Counted from the stretch's first letter, positions 12,931 to 25,140 are shown. The stretch: DNA of 64,000 nucleotides from Zanthoxylum bungeanum (GCA_019454045.1 SKCR01036751.1:992001-1056000); one strand, 5' to 3'. A program made the numbers and translations. The notes: generated by a model from the letters alone, not told the origin.

Positions 12931-13393
12931 CACGTTTTATGCATGCTTGCCTCTTTAGTTATTTCTTTCGCATTACGTATTTAATTATCCGTTTTTATTA
13001 TTAATGCTTTTACAGTTATTACTAGTTACATTGTCACGCTCCATTGTTTAATACGATTATGGAATTATGCATTTGCCTTCATTTTTTATTTATGTTTATG
13101 GGTGTGCAAACTTGTATATCATTTGAATTATCTTGCATGTGCTGCATAAGACTTGGTTATATTATTGCATAAATCATTTTATTACAATTTTCATAAGTAA
13201 GATACCATTTCGAACCCAACAGTTTGAGGTATTCCCTTGCGAGGGGTGAGTGCGGCTTTAAATTATTTCCCAGCTCACACTGGGTGGCGACTCCATTTAT
13301 TCTCCTGTTTAGTCCCCCGCGGGCTACTCCATACTCCCGACTGTGCCGTGAGCCCGAACAGTGTCACACACTTCTGTGGCCATGTCTACAGTC

Positions 13394-13411
13394 TGGCGAC
13401 TCCACTGGGGA
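13394..13411 (+). other. Primer binding site of element A (tRNA-Arg type)
   Basis: TGGCGACTCCACTGGGGA lies 3 bp after the LTR end. Its reverse complement ends in CCA and fits the acceptor stem and T-arm of a plant tRNA-Arg as I recall it (5' end GACTCCA). This PBS is characteristic of Ogre elements. Confidence 0.8.
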
Positions 13412-14456
13412 TAGAGAATCGGCCCCGAAATAATGTCTTGTAATGTTTGTGATTTTCGCTTTAGTTAACCTTGTGATATTATTAGAGTTAGATAATGATT
13501 TGGTGTCTTCCTTCACTCATTACCTTTTTATAGCCAAAAGGAAAAGTTGTGAAGACATCTAGATAATCATTTACTCAAAACTTACCTTAAGGCATACTTA
13601 AAGTGATGGACTAATTTGGAGGATCTATTGTTTATTCTTGTCACAAAGGCGATAAGAGCCTAAGAGGTAAGGGTATTTAAGAGAGTTCGCTCCACCATCC
13701 CTCTGAGGAATTTTCAATAGAGGAATCTATTTGACAGTTATTCATGCATTGTGAAGTTGTTTTCACTCAAAGCGGCGGATTGTTATATGGTATCATCACT
13801 CGTTGGTATAAAAAAGGTGCGCTCACTTGGTCGCTCGAACCCTTGAGTGGGGAGACCTAGTTATGGGCAACCCTTTATCGGCGGGAGCCTTTATCAATAC
13901 TCCCATAAAAATGCATGAGAACCACATTTATATGACCTATGGAAGCCACCATTTGTGCTTGTGTTTGGGACCATCACCATTCGGATTCATTTGTACTTCT
14001 TGTAATGAGATGTGAACTTGTTAGGCCATTTAAACTGGGATGAGTTTGTGTCTTATGACGATTGGGCCGAAAGCTTCTAAAATACCGATGGGCCGCTTTG
14101 TGTTTGGGCCCCATATCATTTGGGGTTGTTTAGCCACGTTATTACAAAAGTGTAAACCTGTTGGGCTTTTTTCAACTGGGACAAGTTTACACCTCGCAAT
14201 AATATGATTGAATGCCTTGAAATGATAATGGACCAACTTGTATGAAAACCCTGATGGGCTTAGAAATTCCAAACATGATCCAAATATGCTGGAAGCATGA
14301 GTTCGATATCCGCACTGGCTTTCATCCAGAAATGATACTCATTGTTACGGCATAGTTGCATACTTTTGGATACCTCTAAGTTCATCCCATGACCGCGGTT
14401 GCTGAAAGCCCAATTCGTCGTTTCTAGACAATGACACGATCTCATAATATGCTTAG
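13412..14456 (+). other. Untranslated leader of element A, first part
   Basis: No credible gene. The sequence is homologous to the leader of element D (minus strand, 29763-30904), including the phrases around GGTGTCTTCCTTCACT and CTTAAATACCC. The part 13935-14280 holds two degenerate copies of a ~150-bp repeat with CCCAATTT/GGGCCGAAAGCTTCT words that also occurs three times in D. Confidence 0.6.
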
Positions 14457-14461
14457 CCAAT

Positions 14462-17344
14462 TGTAGGCACTGCATTTTTACACATAAGTCCCTATGATGA
14501 GTCTCATTTTGGAGACACTACCTTTTAAGTCACGGAGGTCACGGAAAACGGACATCGGAAGGGGGAATTCAGAATAAACAAGGTTCACTGTTTTCGTTGG
14601 TGCTACGTTCGTATATACGTTCGAACGTCAAACAGATTGTGGGCGTTCATGCCGCGTTCGAGGAAGAGTTCGAACGGTGTCGGTAATTCTGGTTTTGCTG
14701 CTAGCCTCACATTAAGCCCAATTCGCCCAAGCCTTGGCCCACACGCCCAAGCCCATAAAACACATCCCAATTTAAATAAATATTAACTAAATAAGATAAT
14801 GATTAAATTAATTAAATAATTAAATAAAACATATACCAAACATAAAATAAACAATTACCAACTTAAACTAAAATCATGCCTAATTAAAATCAATCAACCA
14901 ATTATATTCCCAATCAAATATATATTATTCCTAACTTAAAATATTGTATGCCTAATCAACACAAACTAAATATTCAACCTTCCTAATCTAAACCAAATCA
15001 AATCCATTGCTTTCCTTGTCCAACACCAAATCAAATCCTCATTTTAATGCCAAATCCCTTCCTTGTGAGACAAGGTGAAGCCGTAGCCATTCTCTATATA
15101 AACAACACCTCTCCAAGGCATTCCCCCCTAGAGTGTGCACGCCCATTAGAAGAAAAAGAAGAAAAGAATTTCCAACAACCCCTAACCTAGCCACCCCTCT
15201 CTGGACTCTCTCTAATACACGCCATAACTCACGCCATCCACAGCCTTGACCTGCACCCTAAAAACAGCCAGTAATCCCCCCTGAAACAGCCGCATATTAC
15301 CCTCACAAACACTCCTAAAACACACACCAAAACAGTCCCCTAAATTACCAAAAAAATAGTAACCAAAACATCCCAAAAACAGTAACTAAAATACAGCAGC
15401 AAAACAGTAGCAACGGCAGCGAATCAGAGTCAAAAGCAGCAGCAAAAGATGGAGAACGACAACCCAAAACAGTAAGACAACGAACGAGAACAGTGAACCG
15501 AAAGAGTTGCGGAGCATCCACCCTTCCGACGATCGTGTACCGTACATCCGAGAGGTGATTTAAAAGGTTAGACCTGAGGGCACTTTTTCATTAGTTTATA
15601 TTCGTTTCTTTTATTATTGAATTCTATTCGCATGAGAGTCGTTTATGGATGCATGTTGTGGCTTGAATGAAATGGAAGAGTGTCGTCTCTTGTGGTATAT
15701 AGGATGGAAACCCAGACGTAAATTCCGTAGCCGAATCCAAATGGACGGTAGTACGGTCTGTACTTGGGATACAACTCCACGTACCACTTGAGTAAACGGC
15801 ACCTTCTCTTGTTTTGTGTTGCTTTGGTTTATCTATTTCTTGTTACTTAAATTCTGTATGTCGCTTATTTGTGTATGATATAATCGAGTGCATGGGCTCA
15901 GTAAGTGCGATGAAAGGTCCCCTAATCGGAAGGGTTAAAATCCTTCACCACGATGCTTTGCCGCACCGATTGATGTGTGTTCGGTTGAATGTGAGATACG
16001 TTCAATCGGACACATTACGTTTAATATTATTGCTTTTAACTTTTTGTATGCATGATTCAATCGAGCGCATGGGCTTAGTAAGTGGAATGAAAGATCCCCT
16101 ATGGGGAGGGGTTAAAGCCCTTTACCACGATGCTTAGCCGCGCCGGTTGACGTGTGTTCGGTTGGATGTAAGATGTGTTCAATCGGACATACTTAGTTTG
16201 ATATGATTGTCTTTATGTTTGTATGCATGATTTGATATGACGCGCATGGGCTTAGTATGTTGGTCTAAAGGTCCTCTCTTTGAGAAATCAAGAGCCCCAA
16301 AAGGCCACCTTTACGGCAGTACTTCACCGCGCCCCTTTATTTTATTGTTTATGTATTGCGTCCCATTTCATGCATCGGGTCTGTTCCCGTTCGAACGCGT
16401 TTAAGAACGCAACTCGAACGCGCATGCATTTTGGCTTATCATGCATCAGGTCTCATCTCCGTTCGAACGCGTTCACGAACGCCATACGAACGTGAGCATT
16501 CTATTTCATTTCTGTTCGAACGCGTTCACAAACGCCATACGAACGTGAGCATTCTGTTTCATTTCTGTTCGAACGCGTTCACAAACGCCACACGAACGTG
16601 AGTATTCTGTTTCATTTCCATTCGAACGCGTTCACAAACGCCATACGAACGTGTGCATTCTGTTTCATTACCGTTCGAACGCGTTTACGAACGCTACTCG
16701 AACGAGAACCTTCTGTTTACCGTTCGAACGCGTCTATGAACGCTTCACGAACGCACACGGTAAACAGATCCTCTTACATCACATTACGACATGTCCATCT
16801 TAGCATATGGTTACCCCTTGTACGCTATGCATTTGTATTACCTCTCTAGTTGTCTGTGCCTACAATGTTATTTGTCGTCATTTTGATTTCCTTTACATTA
16901 CATGCAAATGTTACCACGACTGTTTTGTTTATATTTACATGAATGATTGAATTCTTATGACGTTATGTGCTTGTTGTTGCAAAGGCCTATTTTTGAGCAT
17001 GTGAATTTGGCAATAAGATTTGGTTTCATGTATGTTAGATGTAAACTATACTTTTAAGCATGTGAATCTAGGATTGTGTTGCACTTGGAAATATATGGCA
17101 TAGGCTTGGTTGGATTATTGCATAAATCTTTACATTACAAGTTGCATAAGTAAGGGACCATTCCGAACCCAATGGTTTGAGGTCTTCCCTTGCGAGGGGA
17201 GTGCGGCCTTAAATCTTTGTCCCGGTTCACACCGGGTGGCGACTCCATTACTCTCCGGGTTAGTCCCCCGCGGGCTACTCCGTACTCCCGACCGGGCCGC
17301 GAGCCCGGGACAGCATGCGTCGCCCAAGTAGCTGTGTTCCCACA
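14462..17344 (+). mobile_element. Solo LTR B of an Ogre-like element
   Basis: Starts TGTAGGCACTGCATTTTTAC and ends GTAGCTGTGTTCCCACA, with the 5-bp TSD CCAAT on both sides (14457-14461 and 17345-17349). It has the same internal plan as LTR A: TATA box CTATATAAAC near 15094, a GTGGTATATAGG block near 15690, CGCATGGGCTTAGT units (15890-16330), a CGTTCGAACGCG array (16385-16770) and a CCCGGTTCACACCGGG hairpin with TGGCGACTCCAT near 17220-17250. No PBS or coding region follows, so it is a solo LTR left by LTR-LTR recombination. Confidence 0.88.
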
Positions 17345-17349
17345 CCAAT

Positions 17350-17671
17350 GTTGTAAATGAGCGGCCTTTGTCTTTTACCGATGGAAAGTGACTGAAGTGA
17401 CCAAGGTTCACCCCGTAGCATATGAGAGAGCGATTTTGTGTACCTTGCATTGGTGCATAGAATAAGCCATATCTAGGACCAAAATAGGCTTACCACGAGA
17501 GTGAGAGAAATAAGGTCGGAATGATATATTCTGTTTGATCACCTCATGCATTTTATATATTTCATGCATCGCGCGCATACATGTACCATGCTAACTTGTA
17601 GTTCTAAAAGCCGCCATAGATTTCCGTTGGGTTAGAGAGAAAACAGACTTGTCGAGAAGAGGTTAGCGAGC
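17350..17671 (+). other. Leader of element A, second part
   Basis: Continuation of the A leader after solo LTR B. It ends with GTTAGAGAGAAAACAGACTT shortly before the gag ATG. No gene seen. Confidence 0.5.
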
Positions 17672-18400
17672 ATGAGTGCGTCAGTCAATGAAGGTTCCCG
17701 CCTGGATCAATTGGAGACCGAAGTAACCAAAATTACTGAGCAGTTGCAAGCTTTGACCACCGCTGTGGCTAGTTTGATCGTACCCCATATAGCCAATAAT
17801 AGGAAGTTCTGCAACTTGAATAGAAAGACCATTAGGGGACTTTCAAGGACCAAGCCCACTCCTTCTGAGGTCACCCCTATCAGGAATATGTGATTCTCCA
17901 ATTTTGGTAGACCTTTGTCAGATGTGTTTGAAGAGCTGAAAAGACAATGACTCCTAAGTCCCTTAGAACCTAAACCATTTCCAAACCCTGTGCCACGCTA
18001 CCTTGACCAAAACCTATAATGTTACCTCCACCAGCAAAAAGGCAATGAAACTGACAAATGCACCCGCCTTAGGTATGAAATCCAGAACCTCATTGACGCC
18101 CATAAAATACCCGACCCAGAAAAAGAACAACCCAACGCACACAGAAACCCTCCACCCACCCACATAATCAACTCCGGCCTACCCGACAACATTTTCCTCC
18201 AAACTCACAACCACCAAGCTTCCCGCATGGGGATATGGGACAATAATAGTAAAGATGAAACAGAGCAGAAATGGGAAAGTAGATGGGAAAAAGAATTACT
18301 ATAGTTGGAGGATCTGATGTTCCAAGAAAGCAAGAAGACGAAAGAAGACAAAGTTGCAAATTCTGGAGATGTTTGTTTTCCTGATCTTATTCAATTGTGA
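17672..18400 (+). pseudogene. Ogre-type gag remnant of element A
   Basis: Begins MSASVNEGSRLDQLETEVTK, closely matching the gag start of element D (MSESDNEVSRMDQLENGLAK). Reading on in shifting frames gives the Ogre gag blocks FGRPLSDVFEELKRQ, LSPLEPKPFPNPVPRYLDQN, HQQKGNETDKCTRLRYEIQN and KIPDPEKEQPN. Stops follow NM (17890) and KRQ (17948). After about 18180 the translation (EKELLELEDLMFQESKK then ICFPDLI-like) no longer matches gag, suggesting an internal deletion that joins gag to a more 3' region. Protease and RT of A are missing. Confidence 0.75.
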
Positions 18401-19338
18401 TTCCGCATCCATTAATCATAAGACATTGATTTTGCCTACTTGTTCGAGCATTTTCCTTAATAGTTAGGCATAAGTCCGATGATGAAATTATTTGCTTTAG
18501 AGTGAAACCTTAGACACGATAGTTCGTGATGTACTCTCATCCGATATTTTTGAGTGGTTGATCTCGGCTAGACTCGTAAGCACTTAACTATAGGATCTTA
18601 GCCGTGAAAGCCTGAGTAGTCGTTAAGGTGACTAGTTGAAGAGATGGCAGATCGATGAATGACCGTTCGCTTAGATGTTCATCCTGACTTACTTGCGTTA
18701 CGATATGTGGTATGGTTGGAAACAAAAGAAAAGTCTCTAAAGAAAATATAAACCACCTATAACCGATAAGCGTGAAGATACCCGTGGGCGAGTATTAGGA
18801 CCACCATGAGGAGAAATGCTACCTTAAAGGGTAGGTGAGTAAAAAAAATGAAAGAAAAGAAAAAGAAAATCATATCACATTGAGTACGGAGAAGTAATTA
18901 CAGAGCTTGATCAAGATATCTAGGTTGGTTTGACCCCTCGATCCTATTCTTTGAAACAAAATCATTGAGTTGGGTTACCCAATGAGCAAGTTGTAAAAGA
19001 AACTTGGCACACACACACTTTGAGCCTGGTTCAGATCGTTTATTCAAACGATCGGATTTGAGTTGCGTCGAGTACTTTGAAGGTTCTCCGATTTCGACAT
19101 TGGGCATCCTTTGAGGACGATAATATGTATAACTATTGGGACTATTTCGTAGCATGTAATATAGTATGTTGATACAGAACGCTACATCATTTGGTCCACA
19201 TTGACCTAGTACAAGCAACAGAGAATAAAAAGCTAAACCAAGTCTGGGGGCGATCAGTCTACCATCTCGCGAATCAAGGACATGACGAGATCTGGAGTCA
19301 TGAGACCAAAGAAAACTGAGCAATCGCCAGAGTAGAAT
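18401..19338 (+). other. Non-coding remnant, probable 3' internal region of element A
   Basis: No conserved protein domain was found in any frame. The phrase AAGTCTGGGGGCGATCAG near 19238 resembles the purine-rich tract seen near the 3' end of several plant gypsy elements, so this may be the 3' untranslated part of A. It stops where the RT of element C begins. Confidence 0.35.
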
Positions 19339-20369
19339 GATTATTTTCCTCTCCCTTATATTGACTCGCTGGTCGATGCGACATCGGGGCATGAACTGTT
19401 AAGCTTCATAGATGCCTACTCAGGCTACAACCAGATCCTCATGCATCCGAGTGATCAAGAGAAAACAGCCTTCGTCACCAATCAGGGGATCTACTGCTAT
19501 AAAGTGATACCATTCGGATTGAAGAACGCGGGTTCCACCTACCAACGACTTGTAAACAAGATGTTTTCCCATCAAATTGGGAAGACAATGAAGGACTATA
19601 TTGATGATATGTTGGTGAAGTCAATATGAGCTAAGCAGCACCTAGAACATCTTGGGGAGGCATTCGACGTAATGAAGAAGTATGAGATGAAACTAAACCC
19701 AATAAAATGTGCCTTCGGAGTAGCTTCGGGAAAATTCCTTGGGTACCTGGTCACACGACGAGGAATAGAAGCCAATCCGGAACATATAAAGTCCATTCTC
19801 AACATTACATCTCCAACAAATCCAAAAGAGGTCATGCGACTTGCAGGAAGAATCGAAGCTCTCAATAGGTTAAATCTACCGACAAGAGCTTCATATTCTT
19901 CTTCATTCTCGGAAAGTCGAAGAAATTTGAGTGGACCCCAGCCTGCGAAGAAGACTTGACCAGACTGAAAGAGTACCTGACCACACCTCCGCTCTTGTCC
20001 AAGCTAGTCGACGGAGAGAGATTATATATATATCTTGGAGTTTCGTCTCAAGCAGTTAGCGCAGTCCTGATAAGGGAAGATGGAGGACAACAACATCCAG
20101 TCTATTATGTAAGTAAAGCCCTACTGGATCCTGAGACTCGGTATACTCAAATTGAGAGGTTGGTCTTTGCTTTGGTGATGGCGGCACGAAAGCTCCGCCC
20201 ATACTTTCAAGGCCATCCAATCACCGTATATTCCACTTACCCGTTACGAAGCATTCTTCATAAACCCGAGCTTTTAGGGAGATTGACCAGGTAGGCTGTA
20301 GAACTTGGGGAGTATGACATCACTTATCAATCACGGACTGCTATCAAGTCCCAAGCCCTCGCGGATTTT
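19339..20369 (+). pseudogene. Reverse transcriptase and RNase H of Tat element C
   Basis: The RT palm begins DYFPLPYIDSLVD, followed by motif A FIDAYSGYNQI, the FGLKNAGSTYQR block and the active-site motif YIDDMLV (19596-19616, Y-x-D-D present). Thumb block FLGYLVTRRGIEANPEHI follows at about 19736. RNase H shows YIYLGVSSQAVSAVLIRE, PVYYVSKAL and ETRYTQIERLVFALV, then YDITYQSRTAIKSQALADF. Inactivating lesions: TGA after LVKSI (19627), a frame change between about 19870 and 19955, and TAG after RLTR (20292). The N-terminal fingers are missing. Confidence 0.88.
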
Positions 20370-20936
20370 GTGGCAGACTTCAGTCCCAATCTTCAAGAGG
20401 GTATGAAAGATGATGTGCTCAGTGTCCAGTTTTCAGAAGTATGGAAACTATCGGTAGATGTATCATCCAGCAGACGTGATTCTGGCTTAGGGGTTGTGAT
20501 CACTACTCCTACAGGTGACATAATTCAACAGACGTTCAAATATGGTTTCCAGACTACCAACAATGAAGCCGAGTATGAAGCGCTGATAGCCGGACTTGCG
20601 CTACTTAAAGAATTTGGGGCAAAGAAGGTGGAGGCGACATCCGATTATCAACTTGTCGTCAATCAACTTCAGGGAACCTACCAGGCTAGAGGAGCTCAGA
20701 TGGCGGCATACTTGTCTAAGGTAAAAGAGGGTCAGTCGACTTTTGAATCCTTTGTAATTTCACAGATCTCCAGAACCGAGAATACTCACGCAGATGCCTT
20801 GGCTACCCTTGGATCCTCACTACAAGAAGGGAATATCCAAGCCATTCTCGTAGCATATTTGCAATGGCCAGCCATAACTAAAATGGAAGAAGGCACCATC
20901 TCTCATATCACAGAAAATGACTCGTGGAACCTTTAA
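20370..20936 (+). pseudogene. Second (archaeal-type) RNase H-like domain of element C
   Basis: A 188-codon open frame continues from LADFVADFSP. It has the RNase H-fold pattern VDVSSSRRDSGLGVVI, then the typical NNEAEYEALIAGLALLKEFG and YQLVVNQLQG, then NTHADALATLGSS. Additional aRNH domains between RT-RNH and integrase are known from Tat-lineage elements. The first acidic position in VDVSSS is Asp as expected; the middle Glu (EAEYEAL) and a late Asp (ADALA) are present, so the fold core looks intact even though flanking parts of pol are broken. Confidence 0.8.
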
Positions 20937-22156
20937 TCAAATACTTGGATACATGATTTTTACCAGCAGACAAAGCGGTCGCCCGTAAGATAAAACATCA
21001 GGCTGCGCGTTTCGTTCTACACAACAACCAGTTGTTAAGGAGGTCAGTTGCTGGACCATACCTGAAATGCGTCTCCCCAGAAGAGGTGCAATACGTTCTA
21101 GCCGAATTGCACGATGGACACTGTGGGAACCATTCCGGCGGTAGGAGTCTTGCATGCCGAGCCCACGCAGCTGGATATTATTAGCCCACTATGCGAGCCG
21201 ACGCAGCTGCATATGTTCAAAAATGTGAGAAGTGTCAGAGGTTCGCACCAGTCTCCCATCTTCCACCCGAAAAACTCAGCCATTCCCTAGCTCCTTGGCC
21301 GTTCATGAAGTGGGGAATGGATATCGTCGGGAAGCTTCCAGTCACCTCCGGGCAATGAGTCTACATGCTCGTATTAACAGATTATTATTCAAAGTGGATC
21401 GAGGTAGAGGCTTTCGCAAGGATAAGGGATCAGGAAGTGCAAGGGTTCGTCTGGAAGAACATTATTTGTCGTTTCGGCCTACCCAGAGAGATCGTCACTG
21501 ATAATGGTTCCCAATTCATCAGTCACCGGTTCCATAATTTTTACAAAAATTGGGGAATCAAGCTTAGCTTCTCCACCCCACGCTACCCACAAGCTAACAG
21601 ACAAGCAGTGTCTTCCAATAAGGTGATAATAAACACTCTGAAGAAAAGGTTGGAGAAAGCGAAATGAGCCTGGGCAGATGAACTCCCAAGAGTTCTATGG
21701 TCGTATCGGACAACAGACAGATCGTCGACAGGCGAAACGCCATTCTCCTTGACATTTGGAACCGAAGCAGTCATTCCAACCGACGTCGGTGTACTGTCAC
21801 CACGGTATCAGTGGATTGATGAAGATACAAACAAAAGACTCATGGCCGATGCCCTCGACGCTATTGAAGAATTGAGGGAAAACGCGACCATACGACTCGC
21901 AGCCTACCGACAGAAGATGTGCAAATACTTCGATAAAAAAGTGAGGAGTATAACCTTCAAGGAAGACGAGTGGGTCCTCAGTCGAGTCTTCCAAAATACC
22001 AAGGAAGCTAATGATGGGAAGCTTGGACCCACTTGGGAGGGCCCGTACATTGTCAAGAAAATTATTGGCCATGAAGCCTACAAATTGGAAAAAGAAGATG
22101 GGGGACAAGTCCATAACAGCTGGAATGCTATTCATCTCAAGAAGTTCTACCGTTGA
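20937..22156 (+). pseudogene. Integrase of Tat element C
   Basis: After a frame change, a linker reads LPADKAV then FVLHNNQLLRRS. The HHCC zinc domain (H in ELHDGH/NHS, then KCEKCQRF) is near 21105-21245. The core has MDIVGKLP near 21318 (catalytic Asp), VTDNGSQF near 21497 (second Asp) and the region [15 protein letters not shown] near 21577. The usual Glu of (G/N)QAE is Val here, so the third catalytic residue is lost. The C-terminal part (RVLWSYRTT, ETPFSLTFGTEAVIP, KLGPTWEGPYIVKK, NSWNAIHLKKFYR) runs to a stop at 22154-22156. Further stops follow TSGQ (21358) and EKAK (21667). Confidence 0.85.
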
Positions 22157-22672
22157 CCTCGTCACTTGTCAGACCGCCATTCTACTACAATAAGGCGACA
22201 TGCTTGCTGTTTGTTTGATTTCTGTTTTGATCTTGTTGTTTGTTTGATTTCTATCTTGATCTTTATTTATGTAATTTCAATTTCATTTGTACGATTTTAC
22301 TTAAGTCTGTTTGGAGAATTATTGACAAATGTGACTTCATTTTAGACGACAGGAAAAAAAATGACAAATATCCAAACGACAATTGATGTTTATATTTACA
22401 AATCAAAATATTGTCTTTACAAAACGGATAGAGCCGACATTTCGGGCAAAAAAAAAAGGGGATTTACATCATTTCAATCCTCTTGCCTTTCAACAGGCTC
22501 AAGTGAGTCGACTGGATCTGGAAGAGGGCCAGTCTCTATTAGCGGCTCTGATCTCGGTTCTTCCACTGCAGCTTCAACTGCCTTCTCAACAATATCAACC
22601 GTCGGGGCTTCTTCGGTTCTCTCTGCAACAGACCCCCCCAATCATCTCTGCGGTTGCTCCCTTGGAGCTGAC

Positions 22673-24679
22673 CTACTGTCCTCCCTTAACTTCAGTCTCT
22701 TCAATCGACAAAGAGAGACCAACCTCCAGCCTTTCTCCCAGTATTATCCACTTCCTGGGATTCCACGAGCTATATTCCCCTGACAAGTATTCCTTCATGA
22801 GCTGACTTATATCTTTTATAATGGCTTCCATAGCCACTCCCTCCAACTTATCCAGCAGTTCAGCCTTCTGACCTTCTAGCTCTTCGACACTCTCATTCGC
22901 AACCTCCAAATCGGAAGACGTCGCTTCCAGTTTAGCTTTCACTACCACAACTTCTTTCTCAGCTTTCTTCAATTTCTTCTTGGATTCCTCAGAGAAGGCT
23001 TTAGCTTCAGCCAATTCTTTTCGTATGGCCACGTTCGACTTCTCCAGTTCTCTTGCCTTCCTGAGGATGGATTCGACATATCTTTGTTGAAAGATGGCAT
23101 ACTTCAGAGTCTGACACGACAAACGCAAGAAATTTTTTAAAATTTCATTATGAAGATTCGTGAATACAGGACATTTACCTCATAATTTCGAGCAACGACT
23201 CTTTTTGCAGCCTCCAGTGGTCCTAATGTCAGCATTCGACATTCATCTTCCTCTAAAAGCAATCCATCGGTGAAATTGGACAGGCTGGAAGGATCCGACA
23301 TAACTGTCGTGCTTCTTGGGATCTTGATGATTACATTTTCTGGGTCCTCCTCAATATCCGGCACTTGTTTCCTCTTCTTCGAAGAAAGTCCAGACCCGGT
23401 CGGCATCTTGCGACCTGTTTCGGATGGTAGTATAGCTGGAGTATCCTTCCTTGGGGCTTGTGACTCAGGGACAATCTCAATCTCCTTCCCATTTATTATA
23501 TTCTTCTTCCTCTGATTCAGCATTTCTTCCACTGATGGTAGTCTGAATTGACTTATTCTTTGAACTGCGCACAAATTTTCCTCCGGGGTTAGAATCCGCA
23601 AAAAAAAACTCTCATCGTGTAAGAACCGACACGCCCAGGTAATGAGTACGACTTTCAGTATATGTTTGGTCAGAGGCAAAGGGATACCTTCAGGATAGAA
23701 AACTTTTCTCCACAGTGGTGTCAACTTTAACCTTTTCTCCGCCCGCACCACCCTCCAATTCCTATCAGGCGAAGAAAGACTCAGAATATAGTTCGTATTG
23801 GCTACAACCCTTGGCGTCACGTCGAAGCTACGATTGCAGTTTGAGCCTACAAAAGAAACAAGAAAAGAACGTCAGAGGCACTTTAAGTCTACAAGCAAGA
23901 AAAGAATGTAACCAACACTCACTCGTAATTTCCCAATACTCAGAAATTCTACCAGACCCAGTCGACCCAAACACACCTTCTCCCCGTATAAAAAAGTAAG
24001 TCTTTTGCCAGCCCCCTCTATCATTTGTAGTCAACCCAGAAATCAAATGCTCTCTCTTTTTTCGATGGAACAAGTGGTATCTCTCATTCTCTACTATATG
24101 CTCCTTCATATAATAAGAGTAAAGTAAGTCTTTCACTCCAAATCTGACTCCCAACTCATATGCCAAAACTTCAACCGACATCAGGACTCTCCAAGTGTTT
24201 AGCATAAATTGAGAATAAGCTATTTCATAATGGTCCAACACTTCCCACGCGAGGTGTGGAATTGGGAACCTAAACCCATCTGCAAAGGGGCGTTCATAGA
24301 ACCCAATCCATCCGGGAATCATGTAGTCGATTCATTCTTTTGAAGAAGGCAACCTAACTTGGACCGACTCGGGGAACCTATACTTTATTTTGATCTCCCT
24401 CATGACTCTCTCAGTTACATTACTTTGAGGGTTTTTAGTTAGAAGATTGGTTGGTTCACTTGTGCTAGGTTCGTCCGACTCGGCAGGGATAGATCGTAGA
24501 GGTGGCACATCTTTGGGAATTCCAAGAGAGGCCTCCGTCGATGTGACAGTAAGCACATCATCGTTCCCTTCACTCGGCGTGTCCTTGCCGGATCTACTAA
24601 AATGGGAAATGACTTGCAAGGGTGAGCCTACATACATTTCCATAGATGAATCGGCTGAACTTGAGCAACCTCCAGACAA
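22673..24679 (-). pseudogene. Antisense spliced ORF of Tat element C (Transposase_28-like, coiled-coil C-terminus)
   Basis: Opposite in orientation to C's pol. Three exons with canonical GT..AG boundaries join in frame: 24679-23923, 23846-23179 and 23110-22673, giving 620 codons plus a stop. There is a single in-frame TGA at about 24329-24331 (after LPSSKE). The middle has WIGFYERPFADGFRFPIPHL and LDHYEIAYSQFMLNTWRVLM, resembling the Pfam 'putative gypsy type transposon' (Transposase_28) family seen in Tat elements. The C-terminal ~130 residues are a charged heptad-rich coiled coil (KARELEKSNVAIRKELAEAK and on). The N-terminus is Ser-rich and low in complexity. Function unknown. Confidence 0.7.
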
Positions 24680-25140
24680 TATTTCAGTTCACTCTACAAA
24701 CAACGAATCAACCTAAAACCAGCATGACAAAAGATCAAGCCTAGGTTTCACAGAAACACAAATCCTAAATATCCCCAAGGCGATTAAAGATCAGAACCCT
24801 AATTCCCACCAAGAACAGATTGAATGTACCTAAGAACGATTTGAAGATTTGAAGAACATGAAGAAAGAAGATAAGAATACCTTAAAACGAGAGGAGAACC
24901 CTTCAACCTTGCGACTCGAGATAGGATTATTGCGAATGAAGAAAATGAAACCCTTTGAGGCTTCTTATACCCTCCCACACAGTGATTCCTCAATTTCCCG
25001 CCAAAAGGGCCTCGAAAACAACGAAGCATTGATTGCAAGTGAGGAAATCGAGAGGAATTAGACATTCAACACCAAATAAAGTACTATCGACTGGAATCCC
25101 GAGCAAATTTAGCGCAAGTCGGATTAAGAGCCCTTATTTT

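Larger units (their letters stand above)
9974..13390 (+). repeat. 5' LTR of Ogre-like element A (3.4 kb)
   Basis: Bounded by TGTAGACA and TGTCTACA. Internal structure: a CT-rich and AC-rich stretch (10480-11230); a ~100-bp block beginning GTGGTATATCG present twice (11390 and 12475); about four ~230-bp tandem units starting at GCGCATGGGCTAAT (11595, 11826, 12055, 12210); an array of CGTTCGAACGCG words (12625-12910); and a U5-like end with TGGCGACTCCAT and GAGCCCG. The last ~640 bp match 27888-28588. Confidence 0.88.

Noticed and set aside
12245..13004. Open frames of 105-152 codons in the LTR repeats
   Set aside because: They follow the CGTTCGAACG units and recur in each LTR copy without domain similarity.
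18898..19392. 164-codon minus-strand open frame
   Set aside because: No recognisable domain; its 5' end overlaps the RT of element C on the other strand and the rest lies in retroelement remnant sequence.
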